Assembly (NCBI GenBank): GCA_027045875.1
Contig: JALUAG010000082.1
Coordinates: 1 to 39,361, forward strand
DNA length: 39,361 bases
Source: Alphaproteobacteria bacterium
GTDB lineage: Bacteria > Pseudomonadota > Alphaproteobacteria > Geminicoccales > Geminicoccaceae
Direction: 5' to 3'
The notes beneath the pieces were generated by a model. The model saw nothing but the letters and a program-made list of their open reading frames with translations. It did not search any database and was not told where the DNA came from. Of the stretch, positions 16,404-23,804 are shown piece after piece; positions within the stretch are counted from its first letter, which is position 1; the number at the start of each line of letters is the position of its first letter. The translations under genes were made by a program, and so were the position numbers.

Positions 16404-16811
16404 ATGCCGCGTCTCCAGGCTCTCGTCGTCTTCGAGGACCGTCCCGAAAGTTTCTGGCTGCGCCTGCTGCAGCCGGGCTTCCGCCACTGTTTCTGCCTCC
16501 TCCGTCAGCCGACCGGATGGCTGCTGCTGGACAGCCGCAGCCGGTCCCTGGACATCCGCCAGGTGCCGCCCTGCGGCGCCGATACCCTCGCCCGCGCCTT
16601 CGTCGAACTGGGCGCTCACGTCGTCGGCCTCGCCGCCGGCCGCGGCACCGATCGCCGTCTGCCGCCGCGCCCCTTCACCTGCGTCGAGCTCGTCAAGCGG
16701 GCGGTCGGATGCGGCGATCCGGGCGTCCTTTCCCCCTTCCAGCTCTATCGCCGGCTGCGCGCGGATCCGCGGCGACTGCTCCTCGCGCGCCCCCGTAGCG
16801 GCGGTGGTTGA
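16404..16811 (+). CDS. Small phage-associated protein, possible permuted NlpC/P60-type cysteine hydrolase
   Basis: Protein of 135 residues starting at ATG 16404 behind a strong GGAGGAAGGAG. Two islands stand out: H28 in GFRHCFCLL, followed by a strand GWLLLD, and C93 in RPFTCVELVKRAVG. A His near the N-terminus and a Cys in a xCxELVxRA helix near the C-terminus is the order found in circularly permuted papain-like hydrolases (YiiX/YycO type), where the helix reads CSELVWRA. Homologues I recall lie next to portal genes in alphaproteobacterial prophages. A role in cell-wall or lipid cleavage during entry or release is inference. It is the first gene downstream of the operator, 58 bp before the portal gene. 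Confidence 0.65.
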   Translation: MPRLQALVVFEDRPESFWLRLLQPGFRHCFCLLRQPTGWLLLDSRSRSLDIRQVPPCGADTLARAFVELGAHVVGLAAGRGTDRRLPPRPFTCVELVKRAVGCGDPGVLSPFQLYRRLRADPRRLLLARPRSGGG

Positions 16812-16835
16812 CGGATGAAATAGGATTTGATACCT

Positions 16836-16848
16836 TTGTCTCCGACAA
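16836..16848. promoter_or_regulatory. Short inverted repeat upstream of the portal gene
   Basis: TTGTC (16836-16840), TCC, GACAA (16844-16848), in a locally AT-rich 58-bp gap that also contains TTGATA (16827-16832). The pentamers GACAA and TTGTC also occur at 16322-16326 and 16351-16355 in the regulator's operator region. A second repressor site or a secondary promoter is possible. The start codon at 16870 has its own TAGGAG. Confidence 0.35.
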
Positions 16849-16869
16849 TGATCCGATAGGAGATATTGC

Positions 16870-18387
16870 ATGGCCTCTGTCTCGCCGGCCTCGCTGGAAA
16901 AGGCCTACCAGACGGCCAGGCGCCGCCGCCAGCCCTGGGAGCCTCTGTGGCGCGAGTGCTTCGCCTACGCCTCGCCGGTGCGGGGCGGCGGCCTCGGGCC
17001 CGAATTCGGACCCGCCAACCGCCTGAGTGACCGTCTCTTCGACGGTACCGCTCCCGACGCCGTCGAGCAGCTCGCCGCCAGCCTCCTCGCCGAACTCACC
17101 CCGCCCTGGTCCCGCTGGTTCGAGATCGTGCCGGGAACGGAGCTCGACGCCGACGGTCGCAGCCGTGTGGCGCCGCTCCTGGAACAGGCGACGCGCACCC
17201 TGCTCGGTCACTTCCAGCGCTCCAACTTCGCCGTCGAGGTCCACCAGTGCTATCTCGACCTGGTGACCATCGGCACCGCCACCCTCCTCTTCCAGGAGGC
17301 GGCGCCCGGTACCGGCAGCGCCTTCCGCTTCACCGCCGTCCCCGCCGCCGAGATGCGCGTGCTGGCCGATGCCGAAGGCCGCATCACCCAGCAGTTCCGC
17401 ACCACCTCCATGCCCGTCGTCGAACTGCGCGAGCGCTTTCCCGCGGTCACCATGCCGCCGGGGCTCGAGCAGCGCCTGAAGGAGGATCCCGACTGTCGCG
17501 TGGAGCTGGTCGAAGCCGTCCAGCCCGAGGGGGCGCATTTCCGCTACGCCGCCTTCGTCCCCAGGGAGGAGGCACGCAGCCGCGAGGCCCTGCTGCTCGC
17601 CGAGGGGCATTTCGAACGTTCGCCCTTCATCACCTTCCGCTGGCTCAAGGCCGCCGGCGACATCTACGGCCGTTCGCCGGTGATGACGGCACTGCCCGAC
17701 ATCAAGACCGCGAACAAGGTGGTGGAGCTCATCCTCAAGAACGCCTCCATCGCCGTCACCGGCATCTGGCTGGCGGAGGACGACGGGGTGCTCAACCCGG
17801 CCAACATCGATCTCTCGCCGGGCTCGATCATCCCGAAGGCGGTGGGATCCGCCGGTCTCACCCCGCTCCAGGCGCCCGGCCGCTTCGACGTCTCCGAACT
17901 CGTCCTCGGCGATCTCCGGGCCCGCATCCGCCACACCCTCCTGGCCGACCGGCTGGGTCCCGTCCAGGACCGGCGGATGACCGCCACCGAGGTGCTGGAA
18001 CGCAGCGCCGAGATGGCGCGGCTGCTCGGCGCCACCTTCGGGCGCCTGCAGGGCGAGCTCCTGGTCCCCCTTCTGCATCGCGCCGCCGCCATTCTGCGGC
18101 GCCGCGGCGAGATCGCCGCCCTCCCCCTCGACGGGCGCATCGCCGACATCGCCGTGCGCTCGCCCATCGCCCGCCTCCAAGCCCGCGACGACGTGGGCAA
18201 CATCGTGAGCTGGCTGGAGACCGTGAACGGGCTCGGGCCGGAGGCCGCCGCCACCGTCGATCTCCCGGCCACCGTCCGCTGGCTGGCGGCCACGCTGGGC
18301 GTGCCGGCGGAGCTCGTGCGCGACCTTCCCGATCCGCTTTCGGCGCTCGCCGGCGAACTGGTCGAGGGAGACGGCGATGACGCGTGA
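16870..18387 (+). CDS. Podoviral portal protein (head-tail connector, T7 gp8-like)
   Basis: The portal forms the dodecameric ring at one capsid vertex through which DNA is packaged and ejected. Length 505 (T7 gp8 is 536). Family features are the early LFDGTAPDAVEQLAASLLAEL, the WSRWFEIVPG motif, the segment NFAVEVHQCYLDLVTIGTA, the FRWLKAAGDIYGRSPVMTAL motif and IKTANKVVELILKNASIAV. The clip/crown helices include DRRMTATEVLERSAEMARLL. All core segments of the bacteriophage head-to-tail connecting family are present without a break. It overlaps the next gene by 11 bp. Confidence 0.95.
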   Translation: MASVSPASLEKAYQTARRRRQPWEPLWRECFAYASPVRGGGLGPEFGPANRLSDRLFDGTAPDAVEQLAASLLAELTPPWSRWFEIVPGTELDADGRSRVAPLLEQATRTLLGHFQRSNFAVEVHQCYLDLVTIGTATLLFQEAAPGTGSAFRFTAVPAAEMRVLADAEGRITQQFRTTSMPVVELRERFPAVTMPPGLEQRLKEDPDCRVELVEAVQPEGAHFRYAAFVPREEARSREALLLAEGHFERSPFITFRWLKAAGDIYGRSPVMTALPDIKTANKVVELILKNASIAVTGIWLAEDDGVLNPANIDLSPGSIIPKAVGSAGLTPLQAPGRFDVSELVLGDLRARIRHTLLADRLGPVQDRRMTATEVLERSAEMARLLGATFGRLQGELLVPLLHRAAAILRRRGEIAALPLDGRIADIAVRSPIARLQARDDVGNIVSWLETVNGLGPEAAATVDLPATVRWLAATLGVPAELVRDLPDPLSALAGELVEGDGDDA

Positions 18388-18646
18388 CCGCGAGGAGGGG
18401 GGCTGGAAGGCCCTCGACAGCGGGCGACGCAAGGCCCCGCCCCACGAACTCGCCGAGGCCTTCGCGAGCTGCTTCTCGAGCCCGGCGGGGGCGATGGTGA
18501 TCGAGTATCTGCGCCGTACCTTTCTCAACCGCCGGGTGCCGCCCACCGCCTGCGACGCCGTGCTGCGTCACGTCGAGGGCCAGCGCAGCGTCGTCGCCCA
18601 CATCCAGTCCCTGGTCGAGCAGGGCCTGATCGTTCGCCGCAGCTGA
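18377..18646 (+). CDS. Bbp19-like small phage protein
   Basis: Protein of 89 residues. The central part, LAEAFASCFSSPAGAMVIEYLRR, together with CDAVLRHVEGQRSVVAHIQS, resembles the Bbp19 family named after a Bordetella phage protein encoded beside its portal/terminase genes. In such phages the pattern is F..p.G..vl..L followed by a GqRsvv.~I helix. It is helical and soluble. The molecular role is unknown, perhaps assembly or packaging. It starts inside the end of the portal gene, and the scaffold gene follows after 10 bp. Confidence 0.7.
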   Translation: MTRDREEGGWKALDSGRRKAPPHELAEAFASCFSSPAGAMVIEYLRRTFLNRRVPPTACDAVLRHVEGQRSVVAHIQSLVEQGLIVRRS

Positions 18647-18656
18647 GGATTTCCAG

Positions 18657-19529
18657 ATGACAGAGCATCACCCTTCCGAGCTCGCCGAGAGCGAGAGCCT
18701 GCCCGCCGACGCCACCGCCGTGCCGACGGAGGAGGACCTGCCGGCGGAGGGAACGCCGGCGGAAGACGCGGCCCGGCAGCAGCAGGACGCGCCGGAGGCC
18801 GCACCGACCGAGGCCGCGGAGGAGGACAGGGCGGCGGCCGCGGCCGAGCGTCCGGCCGGCGTACCCGACAAGTTCTGGGATGCCGAACGCGGCGAGATCC
18901 GGCTCGAGGCCCTTCTCAAATCCTACGCCGAGCTCGAGCGGCGGCTCACCCGGAGCCTGCCCCTCCCCGCCGACGCCGAGGACGAGGCGGCGGTGCGCCG
19001 CCTCCGTCAGGCCCTGGGCTGGCCGGAGGATCCCGAGGGCTACGAGATCACTCCCGCCCATCCGGCTCTCGAGGTCGATCCCGAGCTCAACCGGCGCCTT
19101 CACGAAGCGGGCTTCACCCGCGAGCAGGCCCAGCTCGTCTACGACCTCGCGGCCGAACGGCTGCTGCCCGCCATCGACGCCGTCGCCGAGAACTTCCGCG
19201 CCGAACAGGAACGGGAGCGCCTCGTCCGCCACTTCGGCGGCGAGGAGGTGTTCGAGACCGTCGCCCGCCAGCTCAAGAGCTGGGCCGAAGCGCATCTCGA
19301 ACCCGAGGTCTACGAAAGCCTCGCGGGCTCCTACCGCGGCGTCCTCGCCCTCCATCGGATGATGCAGGCGGAGGAGCCGGACGTCATCGGCGAGTCCGGC
19401 AGCGGCGGCGCCGGGCTCGGCGAGGATCAGCTCTACGAGATGATGCGCGATCCCCGCTACTGGCGCGATCGCGATCCCGAATTCGTGGCGCGGGTCACCG
19501 AGGGCTTCAGGAGGCTCTACGGCGAATGA
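18657..19529 (+). CDS. Capsid assembly scaffolding protein (T7 gp9-like)
   Basis: Acidic, largely helical protein of 290 residues. The first 70 residues are low-complexity Ala/Glu/Pro. The motif VPDKFWDAERGEIRLEALLKSYAELE follows, which marks scaffolding proteins of T7-like and related phages (pDKFwd..kg.i..eallksY.elE). A long coiled helix (about 160-240) leads to a basic C-terminal patch (RVTEGFRRLYG) that would contact the capsid. It lies directly before the major capsid gene, as in T7. Scaffolds direct procapsid assembly and then leave. Confidence 0.85.
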   Translation: MTEHHPSELAESESLPADATAVPTEEDLPAEGTPAEDAARQQQDAPEAAPTEAAEEDRAAAAAERPAGVPDKFWDAERGEIRLEALLKSYAELERRLTRSLPLPADAEDEAAVRRLRQALGWPEDPEGYEITPAHPALEVDPELNRRLHEAGFTREQAQLVYDLAAERLLPAIDAVAENFRAEQERERLVRHFGGEEVFETVARQLKSWAEAHLEPEVYESLAGSYRGVLALHRMMQAEEPDVIGESGSGGAGLGEDQLYEMMRDPRYWRDRDPEFVARVTEGFRRLYGE

Positions 19530-19654
19530 CCCGCGCCCGGCAGGCGGGCAACCGCTGACGCGGTCCGCCGCCCTTCCCGATGCCACCCGGCCGGCCCGCT
19601 CGCCGGACAACCCGCCGGAGGCAAGCCGCAACACGTGCAGGAGATGAACGCACG

Positions 19655-20473
19655 ATGACCACTTCGATCGACCAGGCATTCGTCAAGCAGTTCGAGCGCG
19701 AGGTCCACGAGGCGTACCAGCGCCAGGGCTCGAAGCTGCGCGCCACCGTGCGCGTCAAGAACGGCGTCCGCGGCAGCTCCACCGTCTTCCAGAAGATCGG
19801 CAAGGGCGCCGCGGCGACCAAGGCACGCCACGGCATGGTACCGGTGATGAACGTCGACTTCAGCACCGTCGAGGCGTTCCTCGCCGACTACTATGCGGGC
19901 GAGTGGGTCGACAAGCTCGACGAGCTCAAGACCAACATCGACGAGCGACAGGTGCTCGCCAACGCGGGGGCCTACGCCCTCGGCCGCAAGACCGACGAGC
20001 TGATCATCGAGGCCCTCGACAAGGCCACCGCCCAGGCCGGCAGCGACACCACCGGCCTGACCAAGGAGAAGGTGCTCGAGGCGTTCGAGATGCTGGGCGC
20101 CAACGAGGTGCCCGACGACGGCCAGCGCTATGCGGTGATCGGCTGGAAGCAGTGGTCGGAACTCCTCAATCTGCCGGAGTTCGCCAACGCCGATTTCATC
20201 GGCGACGACCAGCTGCCCTGGCGGGGCACCCAGGCCAAGTACTGGCTCGGGACGCTGTGGATCCCGCATTCCGGCCTGCCGATGGCGGGCAACGTCCGCA
20301 CCTGCTTCTGGTACCACAGGAGCGCCGTCGGGCACGCCGTCGGCCAGGACGTTACCACCGACATCAGCTGGCACGGGGAGCGGGCGGCCTACTTCGTCTC
20401 CAACTCCATGTCCCAGGGTGCCGCGCTGATCGACGAGGACGGCGTGGTCAAGATGCGCTGCACGGAGGTCTGA
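19655..20473 (+). CDS. Major capsid protein
   Basis: Head subunit of 272 residues. Phage capsid features are the N-terminal QAFVKQFEREVHEAYQRQGSKLR, the long-loop region SSTVFQKIGKG, then FLADYYAGEWVDKLDELKTNIDERQ, LGRKTDELIIEALDKA and the C-terminal domain with FYHRS-like WYHRSAVGHAVGQDV. It is short compared with T7 gp10A (345) but normal for the family found in small alphaproteobacterial podoviruses. The start is ATG 19655. AGGAG at 19638-19642 is 12 nt away, a rather long spacing. A 125-bp gap without a gene precedes it. Confidence 0.88.
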   Translation: MTTSIDQAFVKQFEREVHEAYQRQGSKLRATVRVKNGVRGSSTVFQKIGKGAAATKARHGMVPVMNVDFSTVEAFLADYYAGEWVDKLDELKTNIDERQVLANAGAYALGRKTDELIIEALDKATAQAGSDTTGLTKEKVLEAFEMLGANEVPDDGQRYAVIGWKQWSELLNLPEFANADFIGDDQLPWRGTQAKYWLGTLWIPHSGLPMAGNVRTCFWYHRSAVGHAVGQDVTTDISWHGERAAYFVSNSMSQGAALIDEDGVVKMRCTEV

Positions 20474-20475
20474 TC

Positions 20476-20745
20476 ATGGCGTACGATCCCCGCAATCTGA
20501 GTGCCCTGTCCTACGCCAACGGCTTCACGCTCTGGCATTACCGCACCGAGGACATGCCGGCCGACGTCGACAACGCCGGCTATTTCAACGACGCGGCCAA
20601 GATGCTGCGGGAAGGCGATTTCGTCTTCGTCAACGCGGGCATCGGCACCGCTCCCTCCCACGGCGTGTTCGTCGTCCTCTCCAACACCGGTGGCGTCGTG
20701 GACGTCTCCAACCTGACCACCTTCGGCGCCGTCAACGCCGACTGA
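20476..20745 (+). CDS. Small capsid-linked protein (possible decoration or adaptor)
   Basis: Protein of 89 residues, 2 bp after the capsid stop, with a strong GGAGGT. The sequence has an N-terminal YDPRNLSALSYANGFTLWHYR motif, then EDMPADVDNAGYFNDAAKML, then a beta-rich end (GDFVFVNAG, VFVVLSNTGGVVDVSNLTTF). Proteins with the same LWHYRT...GYFNDA pattern are encoded next to capsid genes in many phages. Some could decorate the capsid, but this has not been assigned here. No cysteine, no signal. Position and expression with the capsid suggest a virion component. Confidence 0.7.
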   Translation: MAYDPRNLSALSYANGFTLWHYRTEDMPADVDNAGYFNDAAKMLREGDFVFVNAGIGTAPSHGVFVVLSNTGGVVDVSNLTTFGAVNAD

Positions 20746-20783
20746 CCGACGCCGGGCTCGCCCCGGTCCCCCACGGTCGGACG

Positions 20784-20807
20784 CCGGGAGGTCTCCGGAC
20801 CTCCCGG
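20784..20807 (+). terminator. Strong hairpin after the capsid genes (attenuator-like)
   Basis: Perfect 10-bp stem CCGGGAGGTC / GACCTCCCGG with a TCCG tetraloop, in the 143-bp gap between the capsid-linked gene and tail tube A. There is no T run, so full intrinsic termination is doubtful. The position matches that of T-phi in T7, the partial terminator after gene 10 that lowers tail gene expression. Confidence 0.55.
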
Positions 20808-20888
20808 CTGCCCCGGGCCGACGCCCGGTGCGCCGTTCGACCCGGCAATCGTGGCTGCGTCCCGGCAGTCTCACCCAGGTGACGGATC

Positions 20889-21455
20889 ATGTACACGGAT
20901 GTGAGCATCTGCTCGAAAGCCCTTGTCAAGATCGGCATCCCGCCGATCGCCTCGTTCGACGAGCCGCGGGTGGAAGCCGAGGTCGCCGGCGAGCTCTATC
21001 CGACCGTTCGCGATGCGCTGCTGGTGGCGTATCCCTGGTCGTTCACCATCGCGCAGGCGGAGCTGACGCGCGATCCGGCCCTCGAACCGGCCGATTTCGC
21101 CTACGCCTATTTCCTGCCGACCGACATGCTGCGCAGCATCTCCGCCGGCAGCGGCGGCCGCGGCCGCGGCCTGCTGTTCCGGATCCGCGGCAGCCGGCTG
21201 GTGACGGACGCGGATACGGTCACCCTCACCTACCAGCGCCGGGTGCCGGAAGCGGAGTTCCCGAGCTTCTTCGTGAGCGCCCTCGTGGCCCGCCTCGCGG
21301 CCGAGTTCGCGATCCCCCTGACCGAGGCGACGGCACGCAGCGAGACCCTGCAGCGGCTGGCGGCGGCCGAGTTCAAGCTGGCGCGACTCGTCGACAGCCA
21401 GCAGGCGACGCCGCTCAAGGTCGAGGACTTCACGCTGATCCGGGTACGCGGCTGA
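20889..21455 (+). CDS. Tail tubular protein A (T7 gp11-like)
   Basis: Adaptor/gatekeeper of 188 residues joining portal and nozzle in short-tailed phages. The N-terminus VSICSKALVKIGIPPIASFD, with ICS.AL..IG, is the family signature. LYPTVRDALLVAYPWSFT (W in PWsFa) and the strand TVTLTYQRRVPEAEFPSFF follow, then helices LVARLAAEFAIPLTEATARS. Length matches T7 gp11 (196). The stop and the next start overlap (TGATG), suggesting coupled translation with tail tube B. Confidence 0.92.
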   Translation: MYTDVSICSKALVKIGIPPIASFDEPRVEAEVAGELYPTVRDALLVAYPWSFTIAQAELTRDPALEPADFAYAYFLPTDMLRSISAGSGGRGRGLLFRIRGSRLVTDADTVTLTYQRRVPEAEFPSFFVSALVARLAAEFAIPLTEATARSETLQRLAAAEFKLARLVDSQQATPLKVEDFTLIRVRG

Positions 21456-23368
21456 TGGCACGGGCGATCAGGATCCAGACCAGCTTCTCCAGCGGCGAAC
21501 TGGACCCCCTCCTGTTCGGCCGGGTCGATCTGCGGGCGCAGGAGGAGGGCGCGGCACGGCTGCGCAACGCCATTCCCCTGACCACCGGCGGCGTTCGCCG
21601 GCGCCCCGGCACCGTGCGGCTGGCGGAGCTGTCCGGAGCCGTGAGACTGGTCGGTTTCGCCGCCGCCGACGGCGACTATCTGGTGGCGCTCGCGGCCGAC
21701 CGCATCGAGATCCTCCGGCCGGACGGCGCCACCGAGGCCACCCTCGTCCCCTCGCCTTGGAGCGCCGCCCAGGCGCGCGAGCTCACCTGGGTGGCGGACG
21801 GCGAGCGGCTTCTCCTCTGTCATCCCGAGGTGCCACCCCAGGAACTCCTGCGCGACGGCGGCGGCTGGCTGCTGCGCCCCTGGCCCTTCGAACCGGTCGA
21901 TCCCTCCGATCCGCTGTCGCCGCGACGCGAGCCCTTCGCCCGCTTCGCTCCGCCCGAGGTGCGGCTGCAGCTGCGGCTCGGCACCACCCCGCCGAGCGAC
22001 CCCCTGCCCGCCGGCTCCCTGGTCGAGATCCTCCTCACCGCGCCGGTGTTCACCAACGAGCATGTGGACGGCTGGCTGCGGGTGCGCGGCGGCCATGTGC
22101 GGATCACCAACGTCCGCAGCGCCACCGAGGCGGACGGGCTGCTGTTCGAGGCCCAGCCCGACGGCCGGACCACCACCGACTGGCAGGAGCAGGCGTTCGG
22201 CCCCGTCCACGGCTGGCCCCGCAGCGTCGCCTTCCATCAGAACCGGCTCGTGATCGGCGGCTCCCGCGATCTGCCCGATCATCTCTGGCTCTCGCGCTCG
22301 GGCGCGATGTTCGATTTCGATCCCGGCACCGGCCTCGACGACGAGGCCATCGCCTTCCGCCTCACCGCCGACCGCCGCCAGATCGTGCGCCAGGTCTATT
22401 CGGGGCGACGGCTGCAGATCTTCACCGACGCCGGCGAATGGGTCGCGGAGGGCGATCCCCTCACCCCCTCCGACATCCGCGTCGCCCTGCAGACCCGGAT
22501 CGGCTCGCGCCTCGACGCCAATCCGCGGCCGGCGGAAGTGGACGGCGCCACCATGTTCGTGGGCGCCGGCGGCCGCGAGGTCCGCGAGTTCATCTTCACC
22601 GACAGCGAACAGGCCTACCAGGCCGCCGACATCGCCCTGCTCTCGCGCCATCTGGTGGTCGAGCCCGAGGACATGCTGTTCGACCGGCGGCGCCGCCTCC
22701 TCCTGCTGCTGCGTGCCGACGGCCGTCTCGCCACCGCCACCATCGACCGCAACAGCAACGTGGTCGCCTGGTCCCTCCACCGCTTCGGGGGCGAGCTGCG
22801 GGCCGTCGAGGAACTCGGCGGCGAGATCTTCCTGCTGATCGAACGGGGCGACGGCCGCTTTCTCGAACGCTGGGACGAGAGCGCGCGGATGGACGCCCTC
22901 CGCACGCTCACCGCCTCCCCCCCGACCACCCTCTGGAGCGGTCTCGACGACCTCCAAGGGCAGCGCGTGGGCGTCTTCGCCGACGGCAGTTTCGCCGGCG
23001 TCTTCGAACTCTCCTCTCCCACCCTGGAGCTGCCGTCGCCGGCGAGCACCATCACCCTGGGCATCCTCTATGCCACCGAGATCGAGCCCGTGTCCGCCGT
23101 ACCGGCGGCGGCGGGGCTGGCTCCGGATGCCCTCTACCGGCCGGTCCGCATCTCGCTCCGGCTGCACGAGACGGCGCGGCTTTCCGTCGACATCGGCCGC
23201 GGGTTGCGGGAGGTGCCGCTGCCGGCGGATCCCTTCACCGGCGATCTGTCCCTGCGCGCCTTCGGCTGGCGCCGCGGCCGCGACGGTCCCCCCTGGCGCA
23301 TCCGCCAGGAGCTGCCGTTTCCCTTCACCCTTCTCTCGGCAACCACGGAACTCGAGGTGAACCGATAA
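21455..23368 (+). CDS. Tail tubular protein B / nozzle (T7 gp12-like)
   Basis: Large beta-propeller-type nozzle protein of 637 residues (T7 gp12 is 794). Family hallmarks are the N-terminal FSSGELDPLLFGRVDL and ARLRNAIPLTTGGVRRRPGT, the WPRSVAFHQNRLVIGGSRDLP motif, then SRSGAMFDFDPG, the region FTDAGEWVAEGD and the segment FVGAGGREVREFIF. All repeats appear intact. It starts at ATG 21455 within the TGATG overlap and ends in a TAATG overlap with the next gene. No tail-fibre gene follows, so the nozzle would lack a visible receptor-binding partner. Confidence 0.93.
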   Translation: MARAIRIQTSFSSGELDPLLFGRVDLRAQEEGAARLRNAIPLTTGGVRRRPGTVRLAELSGAVRLVGFAAADGDYLVALAADRIEILRPDGATEATLVPSPWSAAQARELTWVADGERLLLCHPEVPPQELLRDGGGWLLRPWPFEPVDPSDPLSPRREPFARFAPPEVRLQLRLGTTPPSDPLPAGSLVEILLTAPVFTNEHVDGWLRVRGGHVRITNVRSATEADGLLFEAQPDGRTTTDWQEQAFGPVHGWPRSVAFHQNRLVIGGSRDLPDHLWLSRSGAMFDFDPGTGLDDEAIAFRLTADRRQIVRQVYSGRRLQIFTDAGEWVAEGDPLTPSDIRVALQTRIGSRLDANPRPAEVDGATMFVGAGGREVREFIFTDSEQAYQAADIALLSRHLVVEPEDMLFDRRRRLLLLLRADGRLATATIDRNSNVVAWSLHRFGGELRAVEELGGEIFLLIERGDGRFLERWDESARMDALRTLTASPPTTLWSGLDDLQGQRVGVFADGSFAGVFELSSPTLELPSPASTITLGILYATEIEPVSAVPAAAGLAPDALYRPVRISLRLHETARLSVDIGRGLREVPLPADPFTGDLSLRAFGWRRGRDGPPWRIRQELPFPFTLLSATTELEVNR

Positions 23369-23799
23369 TGGGCGGTATCAGCACTCTCGCCAGCCTGGGC
23401 CTCAACGCGGCCCTCCAGCGCGAAGCACAGAAGCGTGCCGACAGGAACCTGCGCCGGGAGGAAAAGCGGCGCCGCAAGGAGCTGCTGCAGCGCTTCGAGG
23501 CCGAGGCGCGCAAGTCCGACCAAGCGCTCCGGCGCAGGCTGGCCGCCGAACGGGCCCGCGCCGGTGCCGCCGGCGTGGCCACCGGCGGTTCCTTCGACGC
23601 CATCCTGCGGGGGCTCGAGAGCGAGGCCGAGCGCCGCCTCAAGGAGCGGCGCGATGCGCTGGCCCTCGACCTCGATGCCCTGAGCGCCCGCTTCGGCAGC
23701 CGGCGGCGGCGCAATCTCCTGGAGCGCAGCACCGGGCTCTTGGGTCTCGGCCGACGGGCCCTCGGCGGGTTCGGCTCGCGTCGCAGTCTGCTGGGCTGA
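23368..23799 (+). CDS. Small internal-virion-like protein (T7 gp14 position)
   Basis: Very basic helical protein of 143 residues: LGLNAALQREAQKRADRNLRR, RRRKELLQRFEAEARKSDQALRR, a Gly/Ala hinge (GAAGVATGGSFDAIL) and an Arg-rich tail. Its place after the nozzle gene, the Gly-Ala-rich hinge and the coiled, Lys/Arg-rich composition resemble short gp14-type internal virion proteins. These phage proteins form the ejection channel core. The larger gp15 and gp16 partners are absent. It is coupled to the nozzle gene by a TAATG overlap and lies 5 bp before the terminase. The assignment is from context. Confidence 0.6.
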   Translation: MGGISTLASLGLNAALQREAQKRADRNLRREEKRRRKELLQRFEAEARKSDQALRRRLAAERARAGAAGVATGGSFDAILRGLESEAERRLKERRDALALDLDALSARFGSRRRRNLLERSTGLLGLGRRALGGFGSRRSLLG

Positions 23800-23804
23800 A
23801 GCGG

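Noticed and set aside
19530-19654. Small gene or terminator in the gap before the capsid gene
   Set aside because: Only short GC-rich frames and imperfect stems are seen; none has a start with ribosome binding site or a stable hairpin with T run.
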